A stretch of 15,205 nt of DNA, taken from the NCBI GenBank assembly GCA_002384815.1, contig DGBN01000070.1:1-15205 (forward strand), read 5' to 3'. The notes under the pieces were generated by a model. It had not been told where the DNA came from and made no database searches. It worked only from the letters and a program-made list of their open reading frames with translations. This DNA comes from Oxalobacteraceae bacterium UBA4003 (GTDB lineage: Bacteria; Pseudomonadota; Gammaproteobacteria; Burkholderiales; Burkholderiaceae_D). The stretch's first letter is position 1; every line of letters starts with the position of its first letter. The translations under genes and the position numbers were made by a program. Below, in pieces: positions 6,539 through 14,711 of this stretch.

Positions 6539-7761
6539 CCCGAGACTCCTTCACCTGCATTGGAGCTCCTGCAGCGTCTCCAAACGCCAGCACCAACGCA
6601 ACATCCAAGAACGGCTTCCGTCGCAACTGTCATCCATGCCGCAGCAAGCAGCCCATACATAGGAATAAAGATCAAATTTCCTCCTATATTAATCACTGCG
6701 GCAAGCGTCGCTGAGATGGCAAACCAACGCTCTAGTCCAAGCGCAAGGGCTGCCTGGTTCAATACACCGTTCGGCAAAATGAAAATCAACGCACAACTTA
6801 ATATCACTAGTAGATGATCTGCTCCCGCATAATCCGCACCATAAACCAGCGCAATCAAGGGCTTGCTGCAAAACAGGATGGCAACCACCAATACCATTCC
6901 GATTATCAGTGCCCCCACCAAGGGAAGCATCATATCGCGCAGCATTCTCCGTGGTGAATCGCTGCCAAGGCGAAACCTGCGGAACAGAATCAAACCCACT
7001 GGAGAAGCAAACAAAATGATTGCCTCGATCAGCCTGTAAGCCACACCGTACTTGCCCACTTCAAGCTTGGCGACATCGAACCATTCAAGTAGCAGCATGT
7101 CCGCCCGAAAGTAAAGGACGGTCGCCAGATCGAGCCAGACAAAAGGCAGGACAGCGCCATACACAGCAGGCGGAATCCTCCACAACGGTCGCACACGTAA
7201 AAACCGTGTCACTACAAATCCGAATGCCGCAGCACCCGCGAACTGTGCAAACAGTATCTGCCATGGCTGGCTGGCACCGGCGAAGATCACCAAACCCACG
7301 CATACCGCTGTAAACGTGCGATTGCCTATCTGCCAGGATGCATCACGCACCATACGCCCTTCACCACGGAGAATCGCCAGACTGAACTGGTTCAACACCG
7401 CCGCACCGTAAAACCATATTGCAGCAACCGTGATCAATGCATGTTGCGGCAAGGCGATAGCAGCTAGCAGCGATATGATCAGGATGCTCATGACCGCATG
7501 TCCATATGCGGCCTGCGGCAATATCGGCATGAATCCCAGCAATGTGGGCGTAGGCTGAGCATGTTCGCGCTGCAGCAAACGGCCGAAACCGCCGTCCAGC
7601 AAAATCGCAACGATGGCTCCGCCGGATAACGCTATCGAATAGATTCCGAACAGCTCGGGCCCCAAGGTACGGGCAATAACCACGCTGATACCCAGCGATA
7701 CCGCGGCGACAAAACCTACGGCTAGCCATTGCGCGCCCAGAAAACGGACAATCATTGCCAT
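6535..7761 (-). CDS. Wzx-type polysaccharide flippase (MOP superfamily)
   Basis: An integral inner-membrane protein of about 408 residues with roughly 10-12 hydrophobic segments. The N-terminus is typical of the O-antigen flippase family: a first membrane segment, then ARTLGPELFGIYSIA, the loop most Wzx-like proteins carry after helix 1. It is predicted to flip undecaprenyl-diphosphate-linked repeat units to the periplasm, in keeping with the initiating transferase and GT4 genes around it. The start is uncertain. The ATG at 7761 gives a normal short N-terminus before helix 1. An upstream ATG at 7836 would add 25 polar residues and overlap the previous gene. Neither has a clear ribosome binding site. 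Its TGA overlaps the TTG start of the next gene. Wzx genes diverge too much to name the substrate. Confidence 0.85.
   Translation of the reverse strand: MAMIVRFLGAQWLAVGFVAAVSLGISVVIARTLGPELFGIYSIALSGGAIVAILLDGGFGRLLQREHAQPTPTLLGFMPILPQAAYGHAVMSILIISLLAAIALPQHALITVAAIWFYGAAVLNQFSLAILRGEGRMVRDASWQIGNRTFTAVCVGLVIFAGASQPWQILFAQFAGAAAFGFVVTRFLRVRPLWRIPPAVYGAVLPFVWLDLATVLYFRADMLLLEWFDVAKLEVGKYGVAYRLIEAIILFASPVGLILFRRFRLGSDSPRRMLRDMMLPLVGALIIGMVLVVAILFCSKPLIALVYGADYAGADHLLVILSCALIFILPNGVLNQAALALGLERWFAISATLAAVINIGGNLIFIPMYGLLAAAWMTVATEAVLGCCVGAGVWRRCRSSNAGEGVSG
6546..6551 (-). promoter_or_regulatory. Ribosome binding site supporting a TTG start
   Basis: AAGGAG on the minus strand, 7 nt before the TTG at 6538. 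It decides the non-ATG start of the GT4 gene and lies inside the 3' end of the flippase gene, consistent with coupled translation. Confidence 0.75.
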
Positions 7762-7804
7762 ACTGCGCAATAGACATGCTGATCGGCGGTTGCAATCCGG
7801 CTGA

Positions 7805-8944
7805 TCACAATTTACCCAGAACCTGTCGATAAACATCGAGCGTCATTGAGGCCGTGCGGTCCCAAGAATGTGCATGCGCCCTAACAGAACCTTTTTCCCG
7901 AAGAATGTCAGCCAAACTCGGCTCCTCCAGCAGACGCTGCATCGCTGCTGAAATGCTGGATATATCCATAGGATCTACCAGCAATGCAGCATCACCGGCT
8001 ACTTCTGGCAAGGAAGTGCGATTGGAAGTAATCACAGGCGTACCTGCCGCAAAAGCTTCGAGAACAGGCAACCCAAACCCTTCATACAAGGAAGGAAAAA
8101 CCAGTGCAGTTGCCGCTTTCATTAATGCCAGTAAATCATCGTCAGGTAAATGCTTCAACCAAACAACCGAATTTCCATAAGATTCAGAAGAAAGGGCTTC
8201 GACAATCTCATCACACTGCCAACCTGCACGCCCCACAATCACCAATGGAACTTCATTTTTTATTCCTGGTGGCAATGAGCAATAAGCATCTATCACCCGC
8301 CCGATATTCTTGCGGGGCTGCAATGTACCGACAGACAGGAAAAAATTCTCCGGCAAGCCGTAACGACTGAGAGTGCTTTCCATTGTTCCCGCGGCAATAG
8401 AACGAAACCATCGTTCGTCGACACCCAAAGGGATAACGCTGATTTTTTCCGCACTTATACCAAAATGCTTTTCGATCTCTTGCTTGGAATATTCGGAAAT
8501 TGTGATGACATGAGAAGCCCAGCGCGCCGAACGCCGCCACAACGCATTCTTCACGGCCCTCAGATTCATCGACACCCACTCAGGATGCGACAAAGGAATT
8601 GCATCCATTAGCGTCGCCACAACCGGAATTTTGCCTAAATTAGGAATCAGGTGATCAGTCGCATGCATCAAGTCTATCTTTTCTGCAAGACGAGTAGAAC
8701 CACGAAAAGGTAAACCGGATACGGCCGAAATCGCAACAGACCGTTTAAACGATCCGTACGTCAGCGTTTCATGCGCAATATTGAGACCATGGGGAAATGA
8801 ATAGCCGTATGACATCGGTCGCAAATCAACAGAACTGTCGTTCGCAAATCTCTTCATCAACTCGCGGGTATAGCTACCGATACCATCCAAACCACCAGAC
8901 GCCAAGCAACGAGCCAGTACCGTCACGCCGTACCCGACTCTCAT
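7805..8944 (-). CDS. GT4-family glycosyltransferase, mannosyl/rhamnosyltransferase-like
   Basis: A 379-residue GT-B enzyme of the group that includes many O-antigen mannosyl- and rhamnosyltransferases. Visible motifs are GGLDGIGSYTREL near the N-terminus, ITISEYSK at 147-154, VIPLGVD at 170-176, LSVGTLQPRKN at 203-213, and the EX7E motif with Glu288 and Glu296 in EGFGLPVLEA. It should act in the cytoplasm on lipid-linked intermediates. The ATG at 8944 overlaps the rmd stop as TGATG, with GGAG 7 nt upstream; a longer open frame starting at 9049 lies inside rmd and is not supported. Tight coupling to rmd makes GDP-D-rhamnose the most likely donor, by inference only. Confidence 0.92.
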   Translation of the reverse strand: MRVGYGVTVLARCLASGGLDGIGSYTRELMKRFANDSSVDLRPMSYGYSFPHGLNIAHETLTYGSFKRSVAISAVSGLPFRGSTRLAEKIDLMHATDHLIPNLGKIPVVATLMDAIPLSHPEWVSMNLRAVKNALWRRSARWASHVITISEYSKQEIEKHFGISAEKISVIPLGVDERWFRSIAAGTMESTLSRYGLPENFFLSVGTLQPRKNIGRVIDAYCSLPPGIKNEVPLVIVGRAGWQCDEIVEALSSESYGNSVVWLKHLPDDDLLALMKAATALVFPSLYEGFGLPVLEAFAAGTPVITSNRTSLPEVAGDAALLVDPMDISSISAAMQRLLEEPSLADILREKGSVRAHAHSWDRTASMTLDVYRQVLGKL

Positions 8945-9804
8945 CAAACGGCTCCAGTAGCATGCATCAACATCCGCTCCAGCGTATCCCGCAAGCCGGG
9001 CAACGGAATTTCCCCCGCCACGGCCAGTAGTTTTTTCGGGCTGCCACACAGGCGATGGATTTCGTTGCTGCGCACAAACGCAGGATTGACATTAATTTGC
9101 ATCCGGTGGCCTGTGATCTCTTCCAGTAATGCAATCACCGATCGCAACGTCACCGGAGCATCGGTGCAAATGTTATAGACTTCGCCCAAAATCGCCTTGT
9201 CCAACAAGCGCAGATACGCCTCGCATACAAAACCGACATCGTTGAACTCGCGTTCAACATCCAGATTGCCGAGTTCGATAACCGTGGCCTTGCGCGCAAA
9301 ATGCGCGACCAGCTTGGGAACGATGAACGATTCTACCTGCCCTGGCCCCGTATAGTTAAACGGACGCACAAAGAACAAGGGAAGTCTATTCGCATACGTT
9401 CTCGCCATGTGCTCCATGGCCAACTTGCTCATCGCATAGTGATTGACAGGCGCCGGCGGCTGCGTTTCCGTGATGGGAGAAGTCTCGCAATTACCATACA
9501 CATTGGCGCTGCTGGCAAGCAGCACGCTGCGGGGTGCTTGTGGCAACGCCGCCAGCGCATCCAGCAGATTCAACGTCCCAATGACATTAACATCATAGAA
9601 AGCGACTGTATCGGCATGACCGACAAAACTGATCGCCGCCAGATGAACAACCGCATCAGGAGCGATGCTGGCCACCTCACTTTTCAAGGCATCCTTGTCC
9701 TTCAGGTCTGCATGCAGCGCAATTGCCTGATGCCCGGATGCCTCTGCCGCCGCCAGGAAGTAACGTCCTGTGAACCCATCAGCACCTGTGACCAGTATTC
9801 TCAA
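8944..9804 (-). CDS. rmd: GDP-4-keto-6-deoxy-D-mannose reductase
   Basis: Predicted to reduce the Gmd product to GDP-D-rhamnose in the cytoplasm. The 286-residue extended short-chain dehydrogenase has the loop TGADGFTG at residues 6-13, the SSANVYG segment at 98-104, and catalytic Tyr123 and Lys127 in NHYAMSK. FVRPFNYTGPGQ and the C-terminal half fit Rmd better than GDP-fucose synthase (Fcl). The length, under 300 residues, and the partner gmd also fit. The start must be TTG at 9804-9802, since the Rossmann strand begins there and no ATG precedes it. The TTG overlaps the gmd TGA as TTGA, with AGAGGG 9 nt upstream. The gene overlaps the next one by a single base. Confidence 0.88.
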   Translation of the reverse strand: MRILVTGADGFTGRYFLAAAEASGHQAIALHADLKDKDALKSEVASIAPDAVVHLAAISFVGHADTVAFYDVNVIGTLNLLDALAALPQAPRSVLLASSANVYGNCETSPITETQPPAPVNHYAMSKLAMEHMARTYANRLPLFFVRPFNYTGPGQVESFIVPKLVAHFARKATVIELGNLDVEREFNDVGFVCEAYLRLLDKAILGEVYNICTDAPVTLRSVIALLEEITGHRMQINVNPAFVRSNEIHRLCGSPKKLLAVAGEIPLPGLRDTLERMLMHATGAV

Positions 9805-10838
9805 AACGAAAATCCCTCTTTGTTGCGGCGCAAATCCGCTTCAACCATCATCTGGCAAAGCTGTTCAAGCGTCGTTTTCGGTTCCCAGCCAAGTTTGGCT
9901 TTCGCCTTGGCCGGATTGCCGATCAACAGCTCAACTTCGGCCGGCCGATAGAATTTCGGATTGATGCGCATCACGGTTTTGCCCGTTGCGATATCAACGG
10001 CCGTTTCCGCTTCTGCCGCTCCCTTGAATTCCACGGCAATGCCAGCGCCCTTGAAAGCCATCGTCACGAAATCGCGTACGGTTTCAGTACGGTTGGTTGC
10101 CAGCACAAAGGTATCCGGTTCGTCAGCCTGCAGCATGCGCCACATGCCGTCAACATAATCCTTGGCAAAGCCCCAGTCACGCTTGGCGTCGATATTGCCC
10201 AGCTCCAGACAATCGAGCTTGCCCAGCTTGATCTTGGCAACCGAATCGGTGATCTTGCGCGTCACGAACTCGCGTCCGCGCAGCGGGCTTTCGTGATTGA
10301 ACAGGATCCCGCTGGAGCCGAAGATATCGTAGCTTTCACGGTAATTGACCGTGATCCAGTGTGCGTAGAGCTTGGCCACGCCATAAGGGCTGCGTGGATA
10401 GAACGGCGTATCCTCGACTTGCGGAATTGCCTGTACCTTACCGAACATCTCCGATGTGGACGCCTGATAGAACTTGATTTTTCTGTTCACAAGGCGAATC
10501 GCTTCCAGCAGGTTCAACGCACCAATGCCGGTAATTTGCGCCGTCGTCGTCGGTTGCTCGAAGCTGACGCCGACAAAGCTTTGTGCTGCCAAGTTATAGA
10601 TTTCATCGGGCTGAATTTTTTGCACCAAAGCGATGTTATTGCCCAGATCGGTCAGATCGTATTCCACCAGATGCAGATCAGGATGATCCTGAATTCCCAA
10701 TTCCTGTATGCGCCAGAAATTGACAGAACTGGTCCGGCGATAAGTGCCGTAAACGATGTAACCTTTTTCAAGCAGGAGTTGCGCGAGATACGCGCCGTCT
10801 TGACCAGAAATGCCGGTAATAATTGCTGTTTTTTTCAT
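9801..10838 (-). CDS. gmd: GDP-mannose 4,6-dehydratase
   Basis: Converts GDP-D-mannose to GDP-4-keto-6-deoxy-D-mannose, the precursor of GDP-D-rhamnose (via Rmd) or GDP-L-fucose. The 345-residue protein has the dinucleotide loop ITGISGQDGAYL near residues 7-18, YRRTSS around 33-38, and the catalytic set Thr128, Glu130, Tyr152 and Lys156 in ASTSE and SPYGVAKLYAHW. ILFNHESPLRG and RDWGFAKDYV are also Gmd signatures. The ATG at 10838 begins MKKTAIITG; a weak GAG lies just upstream. It is the first gene after a 120-base spacer and is followed by rmd with overlapping codons, so the two form a dedicated GDP-D-rhamnose pair. Confidence 0.96.
   Translation of the reverse strand: MKKTAIITGISGQDGAYLAQLLLEKGYIVYGTYRRTSSVNFWRIQELGIQDHPDLHLVEYDLTDLGNNIALVQKIQPDEIYNLAAQSFVGVSFEQPTTTAQITGIGALNLLEAIRLVNRKIKFYQASTSEMFGKVQAIPQVEDTPFYPRSPYGVAKLYAHWITVNYRESYDIFGSSGILFNHESPLRGREFVTRKITDSVAKIKLGKLDCLELGNIDAKRDWGFAKDYVDGMWRMLQADEPDTFVLATNRTETVRDFVTMAFKGAGIAVEFKGAAEAETAVDIATGKTVMRINPKFYRPAEVELLIGNPAKAKAKLGWEPKTTLEQLCQMMVEADLRRNKEGFSF
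9814..9819 (-). promoter_or_regulatory. Ribosome binding site for the TTG start of rmd
   Basis: AGAGGG on the minus strand, 9 nt before the TTG at 9804, inside the last codons of gmd. Together with the TTGA overlap it suggests that rmd translation depends on gmd translation. Confidence 0.55.
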
Positions 10839-10926
10839 TGTCTCGTGGTTGCCTGTGTAAAAAATTATTTCCGAATTCGAATATGCTCGCGATTGTTGAG
10901 CAGACTTTCGATAGGGCTTATCCGTT

Positions 10927-10932
10927 ATTATA
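10927..10932 (-). promoter_or_regulatory. Possible -10 element in the spacer before gmd
   Basis: A perfect TATAAT lies on the minus strand in the 120-base spacer (10839-10958), about 88 bases before the gmd ATG. No convincing -35 sequence is found 16-18 bases upstream, so this may be chance in an A+T-rich spacer. No other promoter or terminator stands out there. Confidence 0.25.
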
Positions 10933-10958
10933 AATTCAAAGGGATTCTTCCGCGAATC

Positions 10959-13208
10959 TCATGGTTCCTGTAAACGAACCAACTCATAACTACTGACTGT
11001 CACCTTGTCAGCGGCACCCACGTATACGCGGATTTCCACATCGTCCGCCGCCTTGTCGAACCTGACCTCTCCTCGTGCCAATATGCCATCGCCATGTGCC
11101 GTTCCATTGAGCAATTCAAACTTTCCATGTTCGACAGTACCCTTATTGGACACAACATCAACCCATGCCGAGGATGCAGACTCCGCCACACCGTGCACAA
11201 CAAGCTGGTAACGCCCCCCCTCCATTGGCACATAAGGACCGAAGTGGAGAAAACCCGCATTGCCATTACTAAGCAGTTGCCCATTGTGAACTGTCCCGGC
11301 AAGAGACAATGTATCTGTGCCAAAATCATTACGCCTTAAACAAACGGGGGGGATACAGAAATTTTCATAAAAAGATTGTTCCAGCACCCCTCTCTGCATC
11401 ATCCGAGAGAACTCGGGTTTCAAGCGTACGGCGGCATAAAAATCGCGCTCATCAATACGTACAAATCCTGAGCGAATCAACTGCTTCACAACAGGCGCAA
11501 GCTCATCTTTAAACTCGACAGGGTATGGCCATTCATGAGCAGCCCATAACATATCGATGTAAGGAAGAATTACTACATCCACCTCTTTTTTAGCCAGCAA
11601 GAGCAATATCCTGTCAGAAAAATCACGGTCAACTGTGGCTTTTCGAAAGTGGCGCATCATCACAGGCCAATGTGAGCGTGCCTCCGCCAGGTTTTTATCT
11701 CCTCCGATATTGAACGCAACAATGTTCAATCGGGCCGCGGCGTAATTGACCAGGAAATCGTTTCTCCATGGGAGAAAGGCGACTTTTTCGTTTGGAGATA
11801 CCACCTCCCTCATCCCGTCTATCAACTCGGACTCAAGGTCAAGAAACATCGCGCGATTCCCGATGTCGTTTTCCAATTTCTGCGGAAGATTTGGTAAATT
11901 AAGAACAATCACCACACCAACAATCAGCCTTGCCCAGATCACTATTATTCTTTTATTTCCATTAGCCATGACAAGCAAAAGCAATCCCCAGGAAGCAAAA
12001 ATGCCTAAAGCTATCCAACGATAACTTGCCCGCATATTCCTGAATCCAGGAAGGCTCTTGGAAAGCAAGGCGGAACCCGTAGGTGCTACAGCATATTCTG
12101 CTGCCATCATTTGAGTATCGACCTGCTCTATGGGCTTTACAGAATTCACCTTGAGGGAAGGACCCAAGGCCATATAGAAACCAAAAGCAGCAATCAAGAT
12201 AAAGCCTAAGGTAACGCCTCTTTTGCCAAATCCGTAAATGGCTGCCCAAATCGCACCCACAATCACCGGAAAAGAAAATGAGGTCATCCAAACTGAAGTG
12301 TCACCAAAAAACATATCTACGGACCGAGGAACACTCCCCCCTAGAACGTCAGGCAACCAATGGATTCCCTGGGTTGGAATCAACATATACATGATGTCAA
12401 CTCCCCATCCTCGGAAAAAATCAATTGGCGCGCGTTCAAACTGCGCCTTTCCCGTATAGAGTGCGTACAAAAGATACGCGATGACCAAACAGGCAAGATG
12501 AGCAGGAAATGAGAACTGCAATAGTCTTTTCCTTTTCTTTTCTTCCCTCACAAAAAACACAGCGCCTAACATGGTCCCGCCGACAGCAAACATCATGAAG
12601 CTGTAGCCGTCCATGAAAATAGCGATCAGACAGACAACCATATAGCAAGCTATCTTTTTTGCAGCCTCCCGTTTTCTTGGCCAACCATCATCTGCTGGAA
12701 TGAAAAAAAGATGAAACGCTGCCAGAAAATAAAAAGGAAGCAATGCTATTCCGGTAGAAAGCATCGAATAACCGGAATGCGCCCAAATAACCGGCATTGT
12801 TCCCCAAGCGACCGCTCCCAATATCGCCAGTGCAGATGAAACTGAAAAATATCTGCCCATCTTGTATGCAGAGACAAAAGCGATTGTCAGCCATAGCGCG
12901 ACCATGGAAGTGTAGGCATCGATCGGCTGAAGGCCTAACTTTATGAACATGGCTGCAGGCCACGCACCAGCAAGGCCAAAGGCAATTGCCGCCGGCTCTG
13001 GAGCGCCAAAATTATGGGCGTAAATACTGAAGACAGACTCGTTCAGGAACGATTGAGAAAAGCCCATAGACCAAATGGCTTGTCCAAGCGTGGGCGCGGT
13101 AAGAAAAGGGATCGCCCCCTGAACCAGCAAGACGAACAACAAGGCAATGACAAACAGCAAAGCCGTACGCGCCCCAAGTTTATTTTCGGCCATTCTGTTC
13201 ACATTCAA
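10959..13208 (-). CDS. Large membrane protein, GT-C glycosyltransferase-like, unassigned family
   Basis: I do not recognise a named family. The 749-residue protein has about 11-12 hydrophobic segments between residues 15 and 440, then a hydrophilic C-terminal part of about 300 residues without membrane segments. That plan resembles GT-C glycosyltransferases (PMT/YfhO/ArnT style), which use polyprenyl-phosphate sugars and act on the periplasmic side. The last 150 residues are rich in short beta-like stretches and may form a carbohydrate-binding sandwich domain; that is a guess. The start is most likely TTG at 13208, overlapping the previous stop as TTGA. In-frame GTG at 13202 and ATG at 13193 are real alternatives. 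The gene follows a DPM1-like GT2 gene, a methyltransferase gene and an LPG-synthase-like gene, which fits lipid-linked-sugar decoration. A Wzy polymerase is less likely because of the long soluble tail. Confidence 0.6.
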   Translation of the reverse strand: MNVNRMAENKLGARTALLFVIALLFVLLVQGAIPFLTAPTLGQAIWSMGFSQSFLNESVFSIYAHNFGAPEPAAIAFGLAGAWPAAMFIKLGLQPIDAYTSMVALWLTIAFVSAYKMGRYFSVSSALAILGAVAWGTMPVIWAHSGYSMLSTGIALLPFYFLAAFHLFFIPADDGWPRKREAAKKIACYMVVCLIAIFMDGYSFMMFAVGGTMLGAVFFVREEKKRKRLLQFSFPAHLACLVIAYLLYALYTGKAQFERAPIDFFRGWGVDIMYMLIPTQGIHWLPDVLGGSVPRSVDMFFGDTSVWMTSFSFPVIVGAIWAAIYGFGKRGVTLGFILIAAFGFYMALGPSLKVNSVKPIEQVDTQMMAAEYAVAPTGSALLSKSLPGFRNMRASYRWIALGIFASWGLLLLVMANGNKRIIVIWARLIVGVVIVLNLPNLPQKLENDIGNRAMFLDLESELIDGMREVVSPNEKVAFLPWRNDFLVNYAAARLNIVAFNIGGDKNLAEARSHWPVMMRHFRKATVDRDFSDRILLLLAKKEVDVVILPYIDMLWAAHEWPYPVEFKDELAPVVKQLIRSGFVRIDERDFYAAVRLKPEFSRMMQRGVLEQSFYENFCIPPVCLRRNDFGTDTLSLAGTVHNGQLLSNGNAGFLHFGPYVPMEGGRYQLVVHGVAESASSAWVDVVSNKGTVEHGKFELLNGTAHGDGILARGEVRFDKAADDVEIRVYVGAADKVTVSSYELVRLQEP

Positions 13209-14065
13209 CTTGCTCTACCCCTGATCAATACTGCACTCAAAAAACAAGAAAAATCCCCAAAAACTGTGACCACCCTTCCCAACACCACCGCTAATAGCAA
13301 ATCCGCTTCTGTCACCACGCCCTTGAGCAGGAATAGCAGTACCAGTTCGCGCACGCCCACACCGGCTGGAGCACCCGGAGTCACTAACCCGGCAAGCCAC
13401 GCAACTACATATGCGCCGCACAAAGCAGGCAACATGGAAGTAGAAAGACTGGAGGGGGCAACAAGGGCCAGGATGCCGATGAAGACGGCGCCCGACACTG
13501 TTAAAAAAGCGATCTGCAAGAGCAGCGCCATGCTCACGCTGGATGCAAGAATTTTGCATAAGGCGAGAATTGCCACGACAGACATCGCGGCAAACATTCC
13601 CATCGCAATGAAAACAGGCAGCGCTGGCCACAACAACGGAAGCGCCAGCAATCCGAATAGCGCACCGGCCACGGCAATCAATCCCAACTCCCACAGGGCG
13701 GATTTTGCCAATGCACCTGCAGGCAACCCTGCAGCCATTCCCAATGCCTGACGTCCTGCCAGATGAAAAATATTCCCTGGTACGTATTTCGCCAGTTGCG
13801 AAAGACCATAGGTCTTTATCGCCCATCGATTTTCAACCTGAATGCCGAGAAACAGCAATAATTGCCGCCAAGCCTGCGCCAGCAACAGATTATCCGCGCC
13901 ATACGTCAGTGAGAGAAATGCCACAAGCAGCCAATCACCTCCATCGAAGCGAGAAAAATTCATTTCCTCCGAATAAGCATGGAGACGAAGAGCTACAAAT
14001 ACAATGCCAAGCACGCCCAGGCTGCCGCCCAGGACGTGGAGCCAGCGCTTCCAGGATGAACGCAT
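13205..14065 (-). CDS. Lysylphosphatidylglycerol-synthase-like membrane protein (UPF0104 type)
   Basis: A 286-residue integral membrane protein with about 7-8 hydrophobic segments. Two family marks are visible: LAKYVPGNIFHLAGR at 91-105 and TPGAPAGVGVRE at 229-240, the short conserved loops of the LPG-synthase membrane domain (UPF0104/YbhN/AglD-like). It lacks the C-terminal aminoacyl-transfer domain of MprF, so it should not add lysine to lipids. Members of this family often accompany polyprenyl-phosphate glycosyltransferases, and some are proposed to move lipid-linked sugars across the membrane. That role is inferred here from its neighbours. The ATG at 14065 follows the methyltransferase stop by 10 bases, with no clear ribosome binding site. 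Its TGA overlaps the next start. Confidence 0.8.
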   Translation of the reverse strand: MRSSWKRWLHVLGGSLGVLGIVFVALRLHAYSEEMNFSRFDGGDWLLVAFLSLTYGADNLLLAQAWRQLLLFLGIQVENRWAIKTYGLSQLAKYVPGNIFHLAGRQALGMAAGLPAGALAKSALWELGLIAVAGALFGLLALPLLWPALPVFIAMGMFAAMSVVAILALCKILASSVSMALLLQIAFLTVSGAVFIGILALVAPSSLSTSMLPALCGAYVVAWLAGLVTPGAPAGVGVRELVLLFLLKGVVTEADLLLAVVLGRVVTVFGDFSCFLSAVLIRGRAS

Positions 14066-14075
14066 ATCTGAGAAG

Positions 14076-14711
14076 CTAGCGCTTTACACGACAAAGAAGC
14101 ATGGTCCAGGGAAGCGGCTTCCGGACCTCGACAATCTCAAAATATTGACTGACGAAATCGATGAATTTATTGGTAGACCAATGTTGAATGTGCCCGGGAG
14201 TGTTTCCGAAACTGCGTAGATATTTCCCACGCACCATATTCAGCGCGCACCATATCGGCTCGCGAGGCACGCTCACGATGACGTAGTCGGTGGCGATGCG
14301 TTGCAACGCGACCAGCCCAGCCTGTGGGTCTTCCAGATGCTCCAGCACTTCGCAGCATACGATAAGATCGGCGCTATCCCGTCCCGCTTCCACGTCATAG
14401 ATGCTGCGTGATGTAAAAACGTCGGAAGACAGTTCCCTCTCTCTGGCGTTTTCACGGGCAAGATCAATCACCTTTTCGGAAAAATCACTGCCGCGCGCCC
14501 TGATGCCTTGCGCATTCCAATCGAAAACCCAGTAGCCTTCCCCGCAGCCGATTTCATGGATGGTACGCGGCTCTACCTTTGCAACCAGTTCGGAAAGAGC
14601 GTTGGAAAATCCCGCCATGATCCAGCGCACAACAGGATTCTTCGCGCCGTATTTGTCATACGCATTTCCAACGACGATACCGTCTTCCTGCATTCCACCT
14701 GCAATTTTCAT
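14076..14711 (-). CDS. Class I SAM-dependent methyltransferase
   Basis: A 211-residue cytoplasmic protein with the Rossmann-like SAM-binding motif I, EIGCGEG at 53-59. The acidic SDF follows at 75-77, then EVLEHLEDP at 121-129 (motif II region) and SVPREPIW, with GHIQHW at 173-178. This resembles UbiE/Methyltransf_11-type enzymes. The substrate cannot be read from the sequence. Being coupled to a GT2 gene and other membrane glycan genes suggests a sugar or polyprenyl-linked sugar. The ATG at 14711 overlaps the GT2 stop as ATGA, with AAGGAG 8 nt upstream, so the start is well supported. Confidence 0.88.
   Translation of the reverse strand: MKIAGGMQEDGIVVGNAYDKYGAKNPVVRWIMAGFSNALSELVAKVEPRTIHEIGCGEGYWVFDWNAQGIRARGSDFSEKVIDLARENARERELSSDVFTSRSIYDVEAGRDSADLIVCCEVLEHLEDPQAGLVALQRIATDYVIVSVPREPIWCALNMVRGKYLRSFGNTPGHIQHWSTNKFIDFVSQYFEIVEVRKPLPWTMLLCRVKR

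Noticed and set aside
7361..7795. Overlapping minus-strand frame inside the flippase gene
   Set aside because: Cys/Arg/His-rich translation with no membrane segments or motifs; the flippase frame explains this DNA.
9301..9951. Long open frames on the plus strand (also at 10293-10973, 13014-13751 and 1203-1703)
   Set aside because: They lie opposite well-supported genes and encode low-complexity, Arg/Thr/Ser-rich products with no motif. They are shadows of the minus-strand genes.
10839..10958. Spacer before gmd as a terminator or riboswitch
   Set aside because: Only a 4-bp GCTC/GAGC pairing is found, with no T run, and nothing resembles a known riboswitch core. A lone TATAAT is kept as a weak promoter candidate.
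13205..14065. LPG-synthase-like protein as MprF (antimicrobial peptide resistance)
   Set aside because: At 286 residues it holds only the membrane part and lacks the C-terminal aminoacyl-transfer domain.
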